Assembly: GCA_030430205.1 (NCBI GenBank)
Contig: JAUIGE010000024.1
Location: 1-64,000, forward strand
Origin: Bacteroidia bacterium
GTDB lineage: Bacteria > Bacteroidota > Bacteroidia > J057
DNA: 64,000 bases
Reading direction: 5' to 3'
In this document: positions 17,829 to 26,489 of the stretch, piece by piece
Position numbering within the stretch: the first letter of the stretch is position 1
Layout: every line of letters begins with the position of its first letter
The notes under the pieces: generated by a model
The model's database searches: none
What the model saw: the letters and a program-made list of their open reading frames with translations, nothing else
Told to the model about the DNA's origin: nothing
Program-made: the position numbers and the translations under genes

Positions 17829-18539
17829 TTATTTGCTGGCAGATGCCTGAACGGTGACTTCCTTTTTGGTGATAAAAAAATAGGCCTGAAGCCATTTCAT
17901 ATCCCGCTCCTCCAACTCCGCGATACCTTCTACCTGCGCCCAGTGGGTAAACCATCCCATTTTTTTGCGCTCCGCTGTGAGGGCCGTAGCCTTCTCCTTA
18001 CCAACGAACCAGGCGATCTTATAGCTTTTTTCGCCATTCAAATCTTTCTTCAGGATTTCTTCCACATGCTCCGCCCGTAGGTAGGGAGCCATTCGCAGGT
18101 AGTTTTCTTCCGAAAGCCCATAGACCAGGCGAAGCTGTTCTACCGCCACAAATTGTCCGATCAGGCTTTTGTATTTCAAAATCCGCTGGGTGAGTTTGGG
18201 ACCGATGCCAGGAATGGCATCCAGGGCCGCAGAATCAGCCTGATTCAGGTTTATGATGGAGATTTGCTGCTGAGGTTTAGGGGAAAAAGAAGCTTTTTGC
18301 TTATACTTTTTGTACTTCCGGGGCTGCCAGGAGGAGCTGGACTTTTTTTCACCATCGGTCTGTTTTGCATATTGAAAATCATTTTTTTTCCACTTCTGCT
18401 GCTGTTCCAATAATAAAGGAGAAACTTGTCGGAGAGGCAATTCCGGTTTTTCCGTAAAAAAGGACCTCAATGCTGAAAAGCAGAGAATAAGGGCGATAAG
18501 CATCAGTATGCCTTGTTTTTGGGTTTGGGAGAAAATCAT
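17829..18539 (-). CDS. Helix-hairpin-helix protein, ComEA-like
   Basis: The 236-residue protein has one N-terminal membrane segment (about residues 9-27) and a basic Ser/Lys-rich linker. A ComEA-type helix-hairpin-helix DNA-binding region follows: INLNQADSAALDAIPGIGPK and GLSEENYLRMAPYL at about residues 95-155. The C-terminal 80 residues are a second, less familiar helical region. An envelope-anchored HhH protein in the periplasm would fit DNA binding during natural transformation, but many Bacteroidota encode several such proteins and the role is not proven. No other competence gene is in the window. Confidence 0.75.
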   Translation of the reverse strand: MIFSQTQKQGILMLIALILCFSALRSFFTEKPELPLRQVSPLLLEQQQKWKKNDFQYAKQTDGEKKSSSSWQPRKYKKYKQKASFSPKPQQQISIINLNQADSAALDAIPGIGPKLTQRILKYKSLIGQFVAVEQLRLVYGLSEENYLRMAPYLRAEHVEEILKKDLNGEKSYKIAWFVGKEKATALTAERKKMGWFTHWAQVEGIAELEERDMKWLQAYFFITKKEVTVQASASK

Positions 18540-18602
18540 AAGAATAGTATTTAGTTTTTACTCATTAGACGCAGACTTTGCCGACTCATCAACAGTTTAT
18601 CT

Positions 18603-18633
18603 TTTGCTTCCTTAGATAAAGCGTTTAATTTTG
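18603..18633 (+). promoter_or_regulatory. Bacteroidota-type promoter for the M20 peptidase
   Basis: TTTG at 18603-18606, exactly 19 bp, then TAATTTTG at 18626-18633, a perfect match to TAnnTTTG. The ATG is 29 bp downstream at 18663. Confidence 0.65.
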
Positions 18634-18662
18634 AAGGATCACTAACCCCACGAAATAACATT

Positions 18663-20033
18663 ATGACTGCAACGCGAGATTTTGTACAAGCAAACCGTGA
18701 CCGTTTTTTAGAAGAATTGATAGCCTGGTTGAGAATTCCAAGTATCAGCGCAGACTCTGCCTATAAAGGTGATGTAGTAAAAGCTGCAGACTGGCTGGTA
18801 GAAAAAATGGAGGCCCTGGGGATGAGCCGAGTGGAAAAATATGCAACGCCGGGCCATCCGATAGTTTATGCAGAAAAAATCATAGATGATACGCGCCCGA
18901 CCATCCTGGTCTATGGCCATTATGATGTACAGCCACCAGATCCGATGAATCTGTGGAACAGTCCGCCATTTGAGCCTGTCATCAAAGATGAAAAAATATA
19001 CGCCAGAGGCGCTTGCGATGACAAAGGCCAGGTATATATGCATGTAAAAGCGATAGAAGCGCTCAATGAAGAAGGCGAATTGCCCTGCAATGTAAAATTC
19101 ATCATCGAAGGCGAAGAAGAAGTAGGCAGCGTCAACCTCGAGAGCTTTATCAAAAGCTATAAGGATATGCTGGCGGCGGACATCATTCTGGTTTCAGATA
19201 CCTCTATGATCGCCAATGATACCCCTTCTATCACCGTGGCACTTCGCGGTATGTCTTATGTGGAAGTGGAAGTGGTGGGTCCCAACCGCGACCTGCACTC
19301 CGGAGTCTATGGCGGCGCCATAGCCAATCCTGTGAATGTACTCTGCGAGATGATCGCCTCGCTCAAGGATGCGACAGGTCGCATCACCGTGGACGGATTT
19401 TATGACAAAGTCATTGATCTGAGCGCGGAAGACCGCGCCGAGATGGCAAAGCAGCCATTTGATCTCTCAGCTTACAAAGCTGAGCTGGGCATCGCCGCCA
19501 CAGGCGGCGGAGAGGACGGCTATACGCCGCTGGAGCGCTCCTCCATTCGTCCAACGCTGGACGTCAATGGCATCTGGGGTGGCTACATAGGCGAAGGCGC
19601 CAAGACTGTGCTGCCTTCAAAGGCAGCGGCCAAGATCTCCATGCGACTCGTTCCGGATCAGGATCCGGATGAAATAACAGCGCTTTTCAAAGCTCACTTT
19701 GAAAAAATCGCTCCTGACACTGTCAAGGTAAGCGTACATCCGCATCACGGCGGCAAAGCCGCCATGGTTTCCACCAGGTCTGCCGGCTATCAGGCGGCAG
19801 CCAGAGCGATGGAAACGACTTTTGGCAAAACGCCCATCCCTACCCGCGAAGGCGGATCTATTCCTATTGTAGCGCTGTTCAAGGAAGTCCTTGGACTGGA
19901 GACGGTTTTGATGGGATTTGGCTTGCATTCAGATGCTATCCACAGCCCCAATGAGCACTATGGTATTTTCAATTACCTTAAAGGAATTGAGACTATTCCT
20001 TATTTTCATAAGTATTTTGCCGAGTCGAAATAA
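18663..20033 (+). CDS. M20 family dipeptidase
   Basis: The 456-residue protein belongs to the M20 metallopeptidases that cleave dipeptides, with two zinc ions. Visible ligands: GHYDVQP with His86 and Asp88, then ARGACDDKGQ with Asp119, then IEGEEEVGS with the catalytic Glu-Glu pair at about 151-153, and late His in FGLHSDAIHSPNEH. The inserted dimerisation domain carries RDLHSGVYGGAIANP. There is no signal peptide, so it acts in the cytoplasm, probably on dipeptides. It has its own promoter. Confidence 0.9.
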   Translation: MTATRDFVQANRDRFLEELIAWLRIPSISADSAYKGDVVKAADWLVEKMEALGMSRVEKYATPGHPIVYAEKIIDDTRPTILVYGHYDVQPPDPMNLWNSPPFEPVIKDEKIYARGACDDKGQVYMHVKAIEALNEEGELPCNVKFIIEGEEEVGSVNLESFIKSYKDMLAADIILVSDTSMIANDTPSITVALRGMSYVEVEVVGPNRDLHSGVYGGAIANPVNVLCEMIASLKDATGRITVDGFYDKVIDLSAEDRAEMAKQPFDLSAYKAELGIAATGGGEDGYTPLERSSIRPTLDVNGIWGGYIGEGAKTVLPSKAAAKISMRLVPDQDPDEITALFKAHFEKIAPDTVKVSVHPHHGGKAAMVSTRSAGYQAAARAMETTFGKTPIPTREGGSIPIVALFKEVLGLETVLMGFGLHSDAIHSPNEHYGIFNYLKGIETIPYFHKYFAESK

Positions 20034-20056
20034 GCCCGCCGCCCCATCGTTAGATT

Positions 20057-20086
20057 TTTGATTTTCACAGGAATTGACAAGCTTTG
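20057..20086 (+). promoter_or_regulatory. Possible promoter for topA
   Basis: TTTG at 20057-20060, an 18-bp spacer, then AAGCTTTG at 20079-20086 (7 of 8 to TAnnTTTG). The topA ATG is 57 bp downstream. Confidence 0.4.
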
Positions 20087-20143
20087 CCGTTCCAATTTAG
20101 TTTTTACGCCTTTTTTTAGCCAAACCATATCTCTTAAATATAT

Positions 20144-22456
20144 ATGTCAAAAAACGTACTTATAGTCGAGTCCCCTGCAAAAGCCAAAACAATCGAGAAA
20201 TACCTGGGGGCAGATTTCACCGTAAAGGCCAGCTATGGCCACGTCAGAGACCTTCCCAAGGATGATAAAGCCATTGATATAGAAAATGGTTTTGAGCCCA
20301 AATACATCGTCATTGATGACAAAAAATCCGTCATCAAAGAATTGAAACAGCTGATCAAAGGAGCCGATAAGGTCTGGCTCGCGACTGACGAAGACCGCGA
20401 AGGAGAAGCCATTTCATGGCATCTTGCCAATGTGCTGGGCCTCGACCTGGCTACTACGCCCCGTATCGTTTTCAACGAAATCACCAAAAAGGCCGTCCAG
20501 GCAGCCATCGCTAATCCGCGATTTATTGATGAAAACCTGGTCAATGCCCAGCAGGCACGCCGCATCCTGGACAGGATCGTGGGTTTTAAGCTTTCGCCTG
20601 TTTTGTGGAAAAAAATAAAAACCGGTCTTTCTGCCGGTCGTGTACAGTCTGTAGCTGTGCGCATCGTCGTGGAGAGGGAGAAGGAAATCATGGCCTTCCT
20701 GGCCAGTTCTGATTTTCGGGTATCAGCAGATTTTCTGCTGGATAGTGGCGCACGTCTGGAAGCCAAACTGGGCAGTCGCCCCCAGGACAAGCAGGCTGCA
20801 GAAGACTTTTTGAATTCCTGCAAAGGTGCAAGCTATACCATCAGCAAGCTTGAAACCAGACCCGGCAAAAAGAGCCCCGCAGCTCCCTTTACCACCTCTA
20901 CCCTCCAGCAGGAGGCCAGCCGGAAGCTGGGTTTCTCGGTTTCCCGTACCATGGTAGTCGCACAGCGACTCTATGAGTCAGGCCATATCACCTATATGCG
21001 TACCGATAGTGTGAACCTGTCCCAGACAGCATTGGACGAGGCTGGAGATGTCATCAATCTCCTGTATGGGAAGGATTTTCACAAAGCGCGCCAGTACAAG
21101 AATAAAAATGCTTCCGCCCAGGAAGCGCATGAGGCGATCCGCCCTACGGACCTCTCTGTCAGCTCTTTGTCTGAAGAAAGAGACCAGGAGCGCCTTTATG
21201 AGCTGATCTGGAAGCGCACCATTGCTTCGCAGATGGAAGATGCCCGCCTGGAAAAAACCACAGTGGATATTTCCCTTTCTACCAATGATGCCATCTTCAA
21301 GGCCAGCGGAGAAGTGCTGACTTTTGAGGGCTTTTTGAAAGTCTATCTCGAAGGCCAGGACGATGAGGAGGAAGAACAGGAAAATCCGGAAGGTGTTTTG
21401 CCTCCCATGGAAGTAGGCCAGGTCCTGGACTTAAAAGAAATGGTGGCGCTGGAGCGATTTTCGCGCCCTGCTCCCCGCTATACAGAGGCTAGTCTGGTGA
21501 AAAAACTCGAAGAGTTAGGGATTGGACGTCCGTCCACCTATGCACCTACCATCTCAACCATCCAAAAGCGTAACTATGCGATCAAAGACGCACGCGACGG
21601 AGAGGAGAGAAGCTGCCAAATGCTCATCCTGAAAAAGGATAAAGTAGCGGTTACCGAAAAAACCGAAATCACCGGAGCTGATAAAAACAAATTGTTTCCC
21701 ACAGATTTGGGCATGGTGGTAAGCGACTTTTTGGTGAAATTTTTTCCTGATATCCTTGATTATTCATTTACCCGTCAGGTAGAGGAAGAATTTGACCATA
21801 TCGCTCAGGGAACGAAAGAGTGGCATGAAATGCTCAGCGAGTTTTACAGCAAATTTGCTCCTCTGGTTGAAGATACCATCAATAATGCTGAGCGCGAAGG
21901 AGGGGAAAGAGAACTCGGTGTTCATCCGGAAAATGGCAAACCCGTTATCGCCCGACTCGGTCGCTTCGGACCTATGGTCCAGATCGGGGGCCGCGATGAT
22001 GAGGAAAAACCTCAATATGCCAAGCTCCGCTCCGACCAGCGCCTGAGCACTATCACAATGGAAGAGGCCCTGGAGCTTTTCAAACTGCCCCGAGTCCTCG
22101 GAGAGTATGAAGAGCAGGCTGTAAAAGCCAGCATTGGCCGTTTTGGCCCTTATGTGCAAATCGGAAAACTCTTTGTTTCGCTCAAAGAAGATGACCCTTA
22201 CGAGATTGAACTCCCCCGCGCCATAGAGCTGATCGAAGCCAAGCGCGAGGCAGACAGAAATAAGATTATCAAGGTCTACAATGACGATGTCAGCATCCTC
22301 AACGGCCGCTGGGGCCCTTACATCAAATATGGAAAGGAGAATGTCAAAATCCCCAAGGACGTAAAAGAACCCGCCAATCTGACGATGGAGGACATAGAGA
22401 AGCTTCATGAGGAGCATTTGAAGAAGCCTAAACGGGGAAAAAGCAGGAAGAAATAA
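20144..22456 (+). CDS. topA: DNA topoisomerase I (type IA)
   Basis: The 770-residue enzyme relaxes negative supercoils. The Toprim domain starts at once (MSKNVLIVESPAKAKTIEKY, with Glu9) and carries ATDEDREGEAISWH around residues 80-93. The active-site tyrosine is Tyr284 in ITYMRTDSVNLS. RPSTYAPTI is present in the central region. In place of zinc-finger cysteines, the C-terminus has three topoisomerase C-terminal repeats of the form GRFGPxVQIG / GRWGPYIKYG, followed by a basic tail (KKPKRGKSRKK). That zinc-less arrangement is normal for the phylum. The length is normal and the start is unambiguous. Confidence 0.97.
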   Translation: MSKNVLIVESPAKAKTIEKYLGADFTVKASYGHVRDLPKDDKAIDIENGFEPKYIVIDDKKSVIKELKQLIKGADKVWLATDEDREGEAISWHLANVLGLDLATTPRIVFNEITKKAVQAAIANPRFIDENLVNAQQARRILDRIVGFKLSPVLWKKIKTGLSAGRVQSVAVRIVVEREKEIMAFLASSDFRVSADFLLDSGARLEAKLGSRPQDKQAAEDFLNSCKGASYTISKLETRPGKKSPAAPFTTSTLQQEASRKLGFSVSRTMVVAQRLYESGHITYMRTDSVNLSQTALDEAGDVINLLYGKDFHKARQYKNKNASAQEAHEAIRPTDLSVSSLSEERDQERLYELIWKRTIASQMEDARLEKTTVDISLSTNDAIFKASGEVLTFEGFLKVYLEGQDDEEEEQENPEGVLPPMEVGQVLDLKEMVALERFSRPAPRYTEASLVKKLEELGIGRPSTYAPTISTIQKRNYAIKDARDGEERSCQMLILKKDKVAVTEKTEITGADKNKLFPTDLGMVVSDFLVKFFPDILDYSFTRQVEEEFDHIAQGTKEWHEMLSEFYSKFAPLVEDTINNAEREGGERELGVHPENGKPVIARLGRFGPMVQIGGRDDEEKPQYAKLRSDQRLSTITMEEALELFKLPRVLGEYEEQAVKASIGRFGPYVQIGKLFVSLKEDDPYEIELPRAIELIEAKREADRNKIIKVYNDDVSILNGRWGPYIKYGKENVKIPKDVKEPANLTMEDIEKLHEEHLKKPKRGKSRKK

Positions 22457-22523
22457 TAGTTCGAAATCCCATATTTTTTTAATCAAAAAAAACCGCTAAT
22501 TTCCCCTACCCTTAGGTATTGGA

Positions 22524-23546
22524 ATGCAAGAACTGCAAAATAGATTAGCGACATCTTATCCCATATATCGAAAGATATGGCAGGCGCTGAAAGAGGATGA
22601 TCCCTATCCTTTTTCCATCACGGAGTATTTCAGTTTTCTGGGGTATCAGACCAAAGGTGCCTGCAAACGTGCGGTGCAAAACCACCCTGAACCCCTTATG
22701 CAGGAGCGCATGCGCCTGATGAACGAGCGTCACGCGCCTGATTACCTGCTTGAAAAAGGATTTTTTCTTGAATTTGCGCGCAAGCGCAAGAATGCAGACC
22801 CATGGATCAAAGACCTCAGTCTTTGGTACCAGGCTGAGTGTCTGCGCCAGCAGATCCTGCATTTTGAGGACGATCCCAAAAAGCGGGAGCTTAGCTGGCT
22901 GGAGTTGGAGGAAAAGGAAAAAGGGCCTTTTTATACCTATAGCCTGGATACCTTCACGCTCGCACGCTCTCTCCTACTTGACCCCAGAACTGTCTTCGAC
23001 TTATTGAATGAAAAAGGACTGCTGTCCTTTGCCGCCAGGGTTGGATTCCGGGAGGAATCTCTCTGGCTGGAAGCTGAGCATGAAAACGGCAAAGTTTTCA
23101 TCCCCTACGCCTCCTTCAACAGCCTGGACACCCATTTGCGCAGGAAGTTTTTGGCCTTGCTTCAGTGTATTTACGACGAAGCCAAATTGAGCGGAGAACA
23201 ATACCAGCTGATGGAAGGCCTCGCAGAAGCCCTGGAGGAAATGCTCACAAAGCAGGAAGACTATGATGAAGAGCGGGAAGAAGAAGCGCGAAAGCAAAGG
23301 GAAAAAATCGAAAAGAAAAGACACGAAAACCTGCGTCTGCACTACAAGCAGGCAGCCCGCCTCTGCCATCCCGACAAATTTGAAAGCACCGACAAGCAAG
23401 ACCTCGCCCACCGCCTCTTCCTTGAACTCAGCACCGCCTATGAAGAAGAACAGCTCAAAGAAGTACAGCAGATACATCTTCGGGCCATTCATGCTTTGGG
23501 AAATAAAGCAGATCTGAAGGAGTACCGGGAGCTGGAGAAGGTGTAA
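22524..23546 (+). CDS. Protein with C-terminal J domain
   Basis: Of 340 residues, the first ~240 are a helical region I do not recognise. Residues about 245-275 are a charged coiled coil rich in E, K and R. A J-domain-like helical hairpin then appears: LHYKQAARLCHPDKF with His-Pro-Asp at 282-284, then AHRLFLELSTAYEE. The HPD motif contacts DnaK-type chaperones, so this may be a co-chaperone that recruits DnaK to a particular client. Placing the J domain at the C-terminus, after a coiled coil, is less usual than the N-terminal arrangement of DnaJ. The gene follows topA by 67 bp and may be cotranscribed. Confidence 0.6.
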   Translation: MQELQNRLATSYPIYRKIWQALKEDDPYPFSITEYFSFLGYQTKGACKRAVQNHPEPLMQERMRLMNERHAPDYLLEKGFFLEFARKRKNADPWIKDLSLWYQAECLRQQILHFEDDPKKRELSWLELEEKEKGPFYTYSLDTFTLARSLLLDPRTVFDLLNEKGLLSFAARVGFREESLWLEAEHENGKVFIPYASFNSLDTHLRRKFLALLQCIYDEAKLSGEQYQLMEGLAEALEEMLTKQEDYDEEREEEARKQREKIEKKRHENLRLHYKQAARLCHPDKFESTDKQDLAHRLFLELSTAYEEEQLKEVQQIHLRAIHALGNKADLKEYRELEKV

Positions 23547-23670
23547 GCTTTCGGCTATTATTCGTTTTTTTTTATCTATTCCTTGCAATACTTTTGGTTT
23601 GTTCATGAACAAATTTACTTTTCAGCCTTAATCTCTGTTTATCCAAGTACCGTATAGTAATTGTCAACTG

Positions 23671-23733
<63 letters not shown>

Positions 23734-23799
23734 ACCATGCCTGAAATCCAGAGCAAGGCTCTTCCTATCATTTTTAACCATCCTAATTAATTCAAAATT

Positions 23800-24691
23800 A
23801 TGAAAATTTTACCCCCCTATTACTTTCAAAGCAATAACTTTATGTATTGTCACCCTGTTTGCAATTAACCCATTAAATGCTCAACAATTGTTCTGTGGCA
23901 ACAGTACTCCCTCCAATTGTAACCTTACTGTCAACACCTTCACAGCTGAAGAAATATCAACTTTTCAGTTTGGTGTTGCTCACTTCAAAGTAGGCCCCAA
24001 TCGCCAACTTTTTATTGTTCCGAATTTAGGAAATGGAGGCTTTAACCATTTGTCCCAATCGGGAGATGTAGGAATTTTCTTTTCTGATGGACTGGCAGGT
24101 GGTGCTCAGAATCAAGACGCGGGTTTGGTACTGGGGCCCTGGACGGGAGGCTGGGCCAAGGGTATTCGGATTGCAGCTAATGGCAAGGTGGGCATAGGAA
24201 TCGCGATTCCACAGGCTGATTTGGATGTAGATGGCGACATGCATACAGAAGGCAATGTTCACATGGAGGGCGATGTTCAGATTGGTCAAAAGTTGGCAAT
24301 CGGTATGCCTCCATCAGGCAATGCGGCCTCACTTCATATTCAGGGGGACTTAAAGATAGCTGATGCCAATGGAGACAATCAATTTGAGGTGGACCAGGCC
24401 GGTGTCGTACATTGTAGAGAAGTAGAAGTGAATACCATTCCTATTCCTGATTATGTGTTTGACTCAGATTACAGGCTCATGCCCTTATCAGATTTGAGAA
24501 CCTATATTGATGAAAATAGCCATCTACCGGGTATCAAATCAGCAAAAGAATACGAAGAAAAAGGCAGCATTGCCTTGACAGAATTAAGCGTAAAACTGTT
24601 GGAAAAGGTAGAGGAATTAACCCTTTACACCTTGCAGTTGGAAGAAAAAATTCAGAAACTGGAGCAGCAGGTCCAAACGACAAAGCCTTAA
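23800..24691 (+). CDS. Fibre-like secreted protein; signal peptide split by a frameshift in a C6 run
   Basis: From the ATG at 23800 the frame closes after 22 codons. If one C is removed from the run of six C at 23812-23817, the frame reads MKILPPITFKAITLCIVTLF then AINPLNAQQ and joins the long ORF, giving a normal signal peptide with cleavage after NA. Without this the only start is a TTG at 23888 and no export signal. The mature part has a beta repeat (VDGDMHTEGNVHMEGDV) and ends in a conserved motif (YRLMPLSDLRTYIDENSHLP), followed by a coiled coil (residues about 235-262). This C-terminus resembles the self-chaperone tails of Bacteroidota fibre proteins (S74-like). It starts an apparent operon with two lipoproteins. 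The frameshift could be a sequencing error, phase variation or real loss. Confidence 0.7.
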
Positions 24692-24715
24692 CCCATTCCT
24701 TGCAAAAGAAACATC

Positions 24716-25558
24716 ATGAAAAAGACAAATCCTAACCGGCAAGCAGCTTACTTGCAGGCCCCTTTTTGTATAAGTCCCGGCATGGCATCCAGCCTGCTTG
24801 TCATGCTTTGCCTGGGCCTGCTCCTGCTCAGTGGTTGCCGCTGCGACGACCCTGCCGACCCCGACTGTCGCAACTATGATCCATGCTTTGGGCAGGAGGA
24901 GACGCGTGCGGATTTTGAGATGTTTGAGCTCACCGAATGGGGAGATACATTGAAAACACCAACCGGAAAAATTGCACATGGAAAAAGTTTGCTCCTGGTA
25001 GCAACTCAAAAAGATATTGAAGAATATCAGTGGAAAATTGGGTCAGATACTACCATCAGAAAAGGGAAAGAAGTTTGCATCTCTTTCGGTCAACCTTATG
25101 GAGAAATTCAGATCACGTTAATTGTGAAGAAAACACCAGATCAAATTTGTTTCCCTCATGATGACGGCGCTGATACACTTCGTAAGGCGATTGATGTTGT
25201 ATCAATTCAGGACCTACCGATCTGGGGTATTTACAAAGGATACAATGAAGACCAACCGGATCACATATTTGAGGTTGAAATAAAACTGGACACGGTTTTC
25301 AATGGTGGATCCTCTTTTCTGATTGAGAATATGTACAACTTCCCTGAAGGTTGTCCGAAGCTCCAACCGCTTAGGGTAGCAGCAAATGGCTTTAGTTTAC
25401 AGCAAGCTGGCGGAGTCATAGCCAGTTGCCTGGATCCTCGCGGCATTGGCTTTCTACTTTCAGCAGATTCACTTATTATTCCTTTTTCTGTACCTGAGAC
25501 GCAAAAAATAGAAAACAACAATTTATTAAGCAGAACTTTTATCGGAACAAGACAATGA
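24716..25558 (+). CDS. Predicted lipoprotein, first of a paralogous pair
   Basis: The 280-residue protein has a long N-region and a lipobox ending LLLSGC at Cys41; an alternative ATG at residue 23 would shorten the N-region. After the lipid anchor comes a Cys-rich motif, DPADPDCRNYDPCFGQEET, shared with the next protein. Both also share EEYQWK.G and CFP.DDG.DT, so they are diverged tandem duplicates. I recognise no known domain; the rest looks beta-rich. Its ATG is 24 bp after the fibre-like gene, and its TGA overlaps the ATG of the next gene, so the three genes are probably one operon acting at the cell surface. Confidence 0.7.
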   Translation: MKKTNPNRQAAYLQAPFCISPGMASSLLVMLCLGLLLLSGCRCDDPADPDCRNYDPCFGQEETRADFEMFELTEWGDTLKTPTGKIAHGKSLLLVATQKDIEEYQWKIGSDTTIRKGKEVCISFGQPYGEIQITLIVKKTPDQICFPHDDGADTLRKAIDVVSIQDLPIWGIYKGYNEDQPDHIFEVEIKLDTVFNGGSSFLIENMYNFPEGCPKLQPLRVAANGFSLQQAGGVIASCLDPRGIGFLLSADSLIIPFSVPETQKIENNNLLSRTFIGTRQ

Positions 25559-26361
25559 AACATATAATCCCGACAATCCGAATCGAGACCATCCTGATGG
25601 GCATACTGCTAGCAGCAATATGCCTGTTTTCTCCTGCCTGCAAAAAACCCTGCTTCGATCCGCAAAATCCTGACTGTGAGGATTATGACCCCTGCTATGG
25701 AGAAAAAGAAACAAGCGCAGCCTTTGGCATGTATGAAACGATATTTTGTTCATTTACTGACACCATGCTAAAGGCAACCGATACTACGATGGGCGGATAC
25801 GTTCAATTCATCGCACAGGACTTTCTGGAAGAATACCAATGGAAAGTAGGCCAGGATGCCCGCATTTTTACCACCAAAAGCTTCAGGCTAAACTTTACCG
25901 GATTTACGGGAGATGTTGAGGTACAACTCATCGGCAAAAAAAGCCCTAACCAGAGTTGCTTTCCACAGGATGATGGGATAGACACGGTTACCCGTATTTT
26001 ACACTTGACGGGGATTACAGAAGAAGTTCATCCTTTCTGGAACAAAAAGTATAGAGGTTATTCCACAGATGAGCCTGATTCTATCTATACCATTGACTTT
26101 ACGGAAATTCCTATTGGCGGCCTGGGGCTTAATCATTTCCCCAGGGGGTGTGACAGGCCAGACAATTGGATGATTGGAATAAATAGCAACTATACAGGCT
26201 TTTGCCTGCTAAATCGAGATTCTTCAAATTTCCATGACTGTGGGTTTCCCACGGGTTATGGAGAATTGGCCTCTGATCGGAAAAGCCTGCATATCTATTA
26301 CCGTGTTACAGAAAATGATGAAAGAGTAAGTAAGGAATTTGTTGGTACAAAAATAGAATAA
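25555..26361 (+). CDS. Predicted lipoprotein, second of a paralogous pair
   Basis: This 268-residue protein begins with a signal peptide ending in FSPAC, lipidated at Cys29, then repeats the partner's motif as DPQNPDCEDYDPCYGEKET. Shared blocks EEYQWKVGQDA, then CFPQDDGIDT, and the closing E-FVGTKIE-like end (RTFIGTRQ in the partner) show common ancestry over the whole length. The first gene's TGA overlaps its ATG by 4 bp (ATGA), which indicates translational coupling. The function is unknown. A dispersed hairpin repeat follows and may stop transcription. Confidence 0.7.
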   Translation: MKHIIPTIRIETILMGILLAAICLFSPACKKPCFDPQNPDCEDYDPCYGEKETSAAFGMYETIFCSFTDTMLKATDTTMGGYVQFIAQDFLEEYQWKVGQDARIFTTKSFRLNFTGFTGDVEVQLIGKKSPNQSCFPQDDGIDTVTRILHLTGITEEVHPFWNKKYRGYSTDEPDSIYTIDFTEIPIGGLGLNHFPRGCDRPDNWMIGINSNYTGFCLLNRDSSNFHDCGFPTGYGELASDRKSLHIYYRVTENDERVSKEFVGTKIE

Positions 26362-26407
26362 GCATGAAGGATAAAAATACATATCTCCCTTTCCCTGCTC
26401 GTTTATT

Positions 26408-26488
26408 GACAGGATAACAGGATTATCAGGATTATCATACAGTCCTGATTTTCCTGAAAACCTTGTGAATCCTGTTATCCTGTTTATG
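26408..26488. repeat. Dispersed hairpin repeat, family 1, locus 2 (possible bidirectional terminator)
   Basis: gacaggataacaggattatc on the left pairs with gaatcctgttatcctgttta on the right. It is a variant of the elements at 141-222 and 40354-40433 and lies between two convergent genes, where a hairpin could end transcription from both sides. Confidence 0.8.
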
Positions 26489-26489
26489 C

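Noticed and set aside
23800-23868. Independent 22-codon leader peptide before the fibre-like gene
   Set aside because: The alternative frame after a one-base change gives a textbook signal peptide continuous with the downstream ORF, which is a better explanation.
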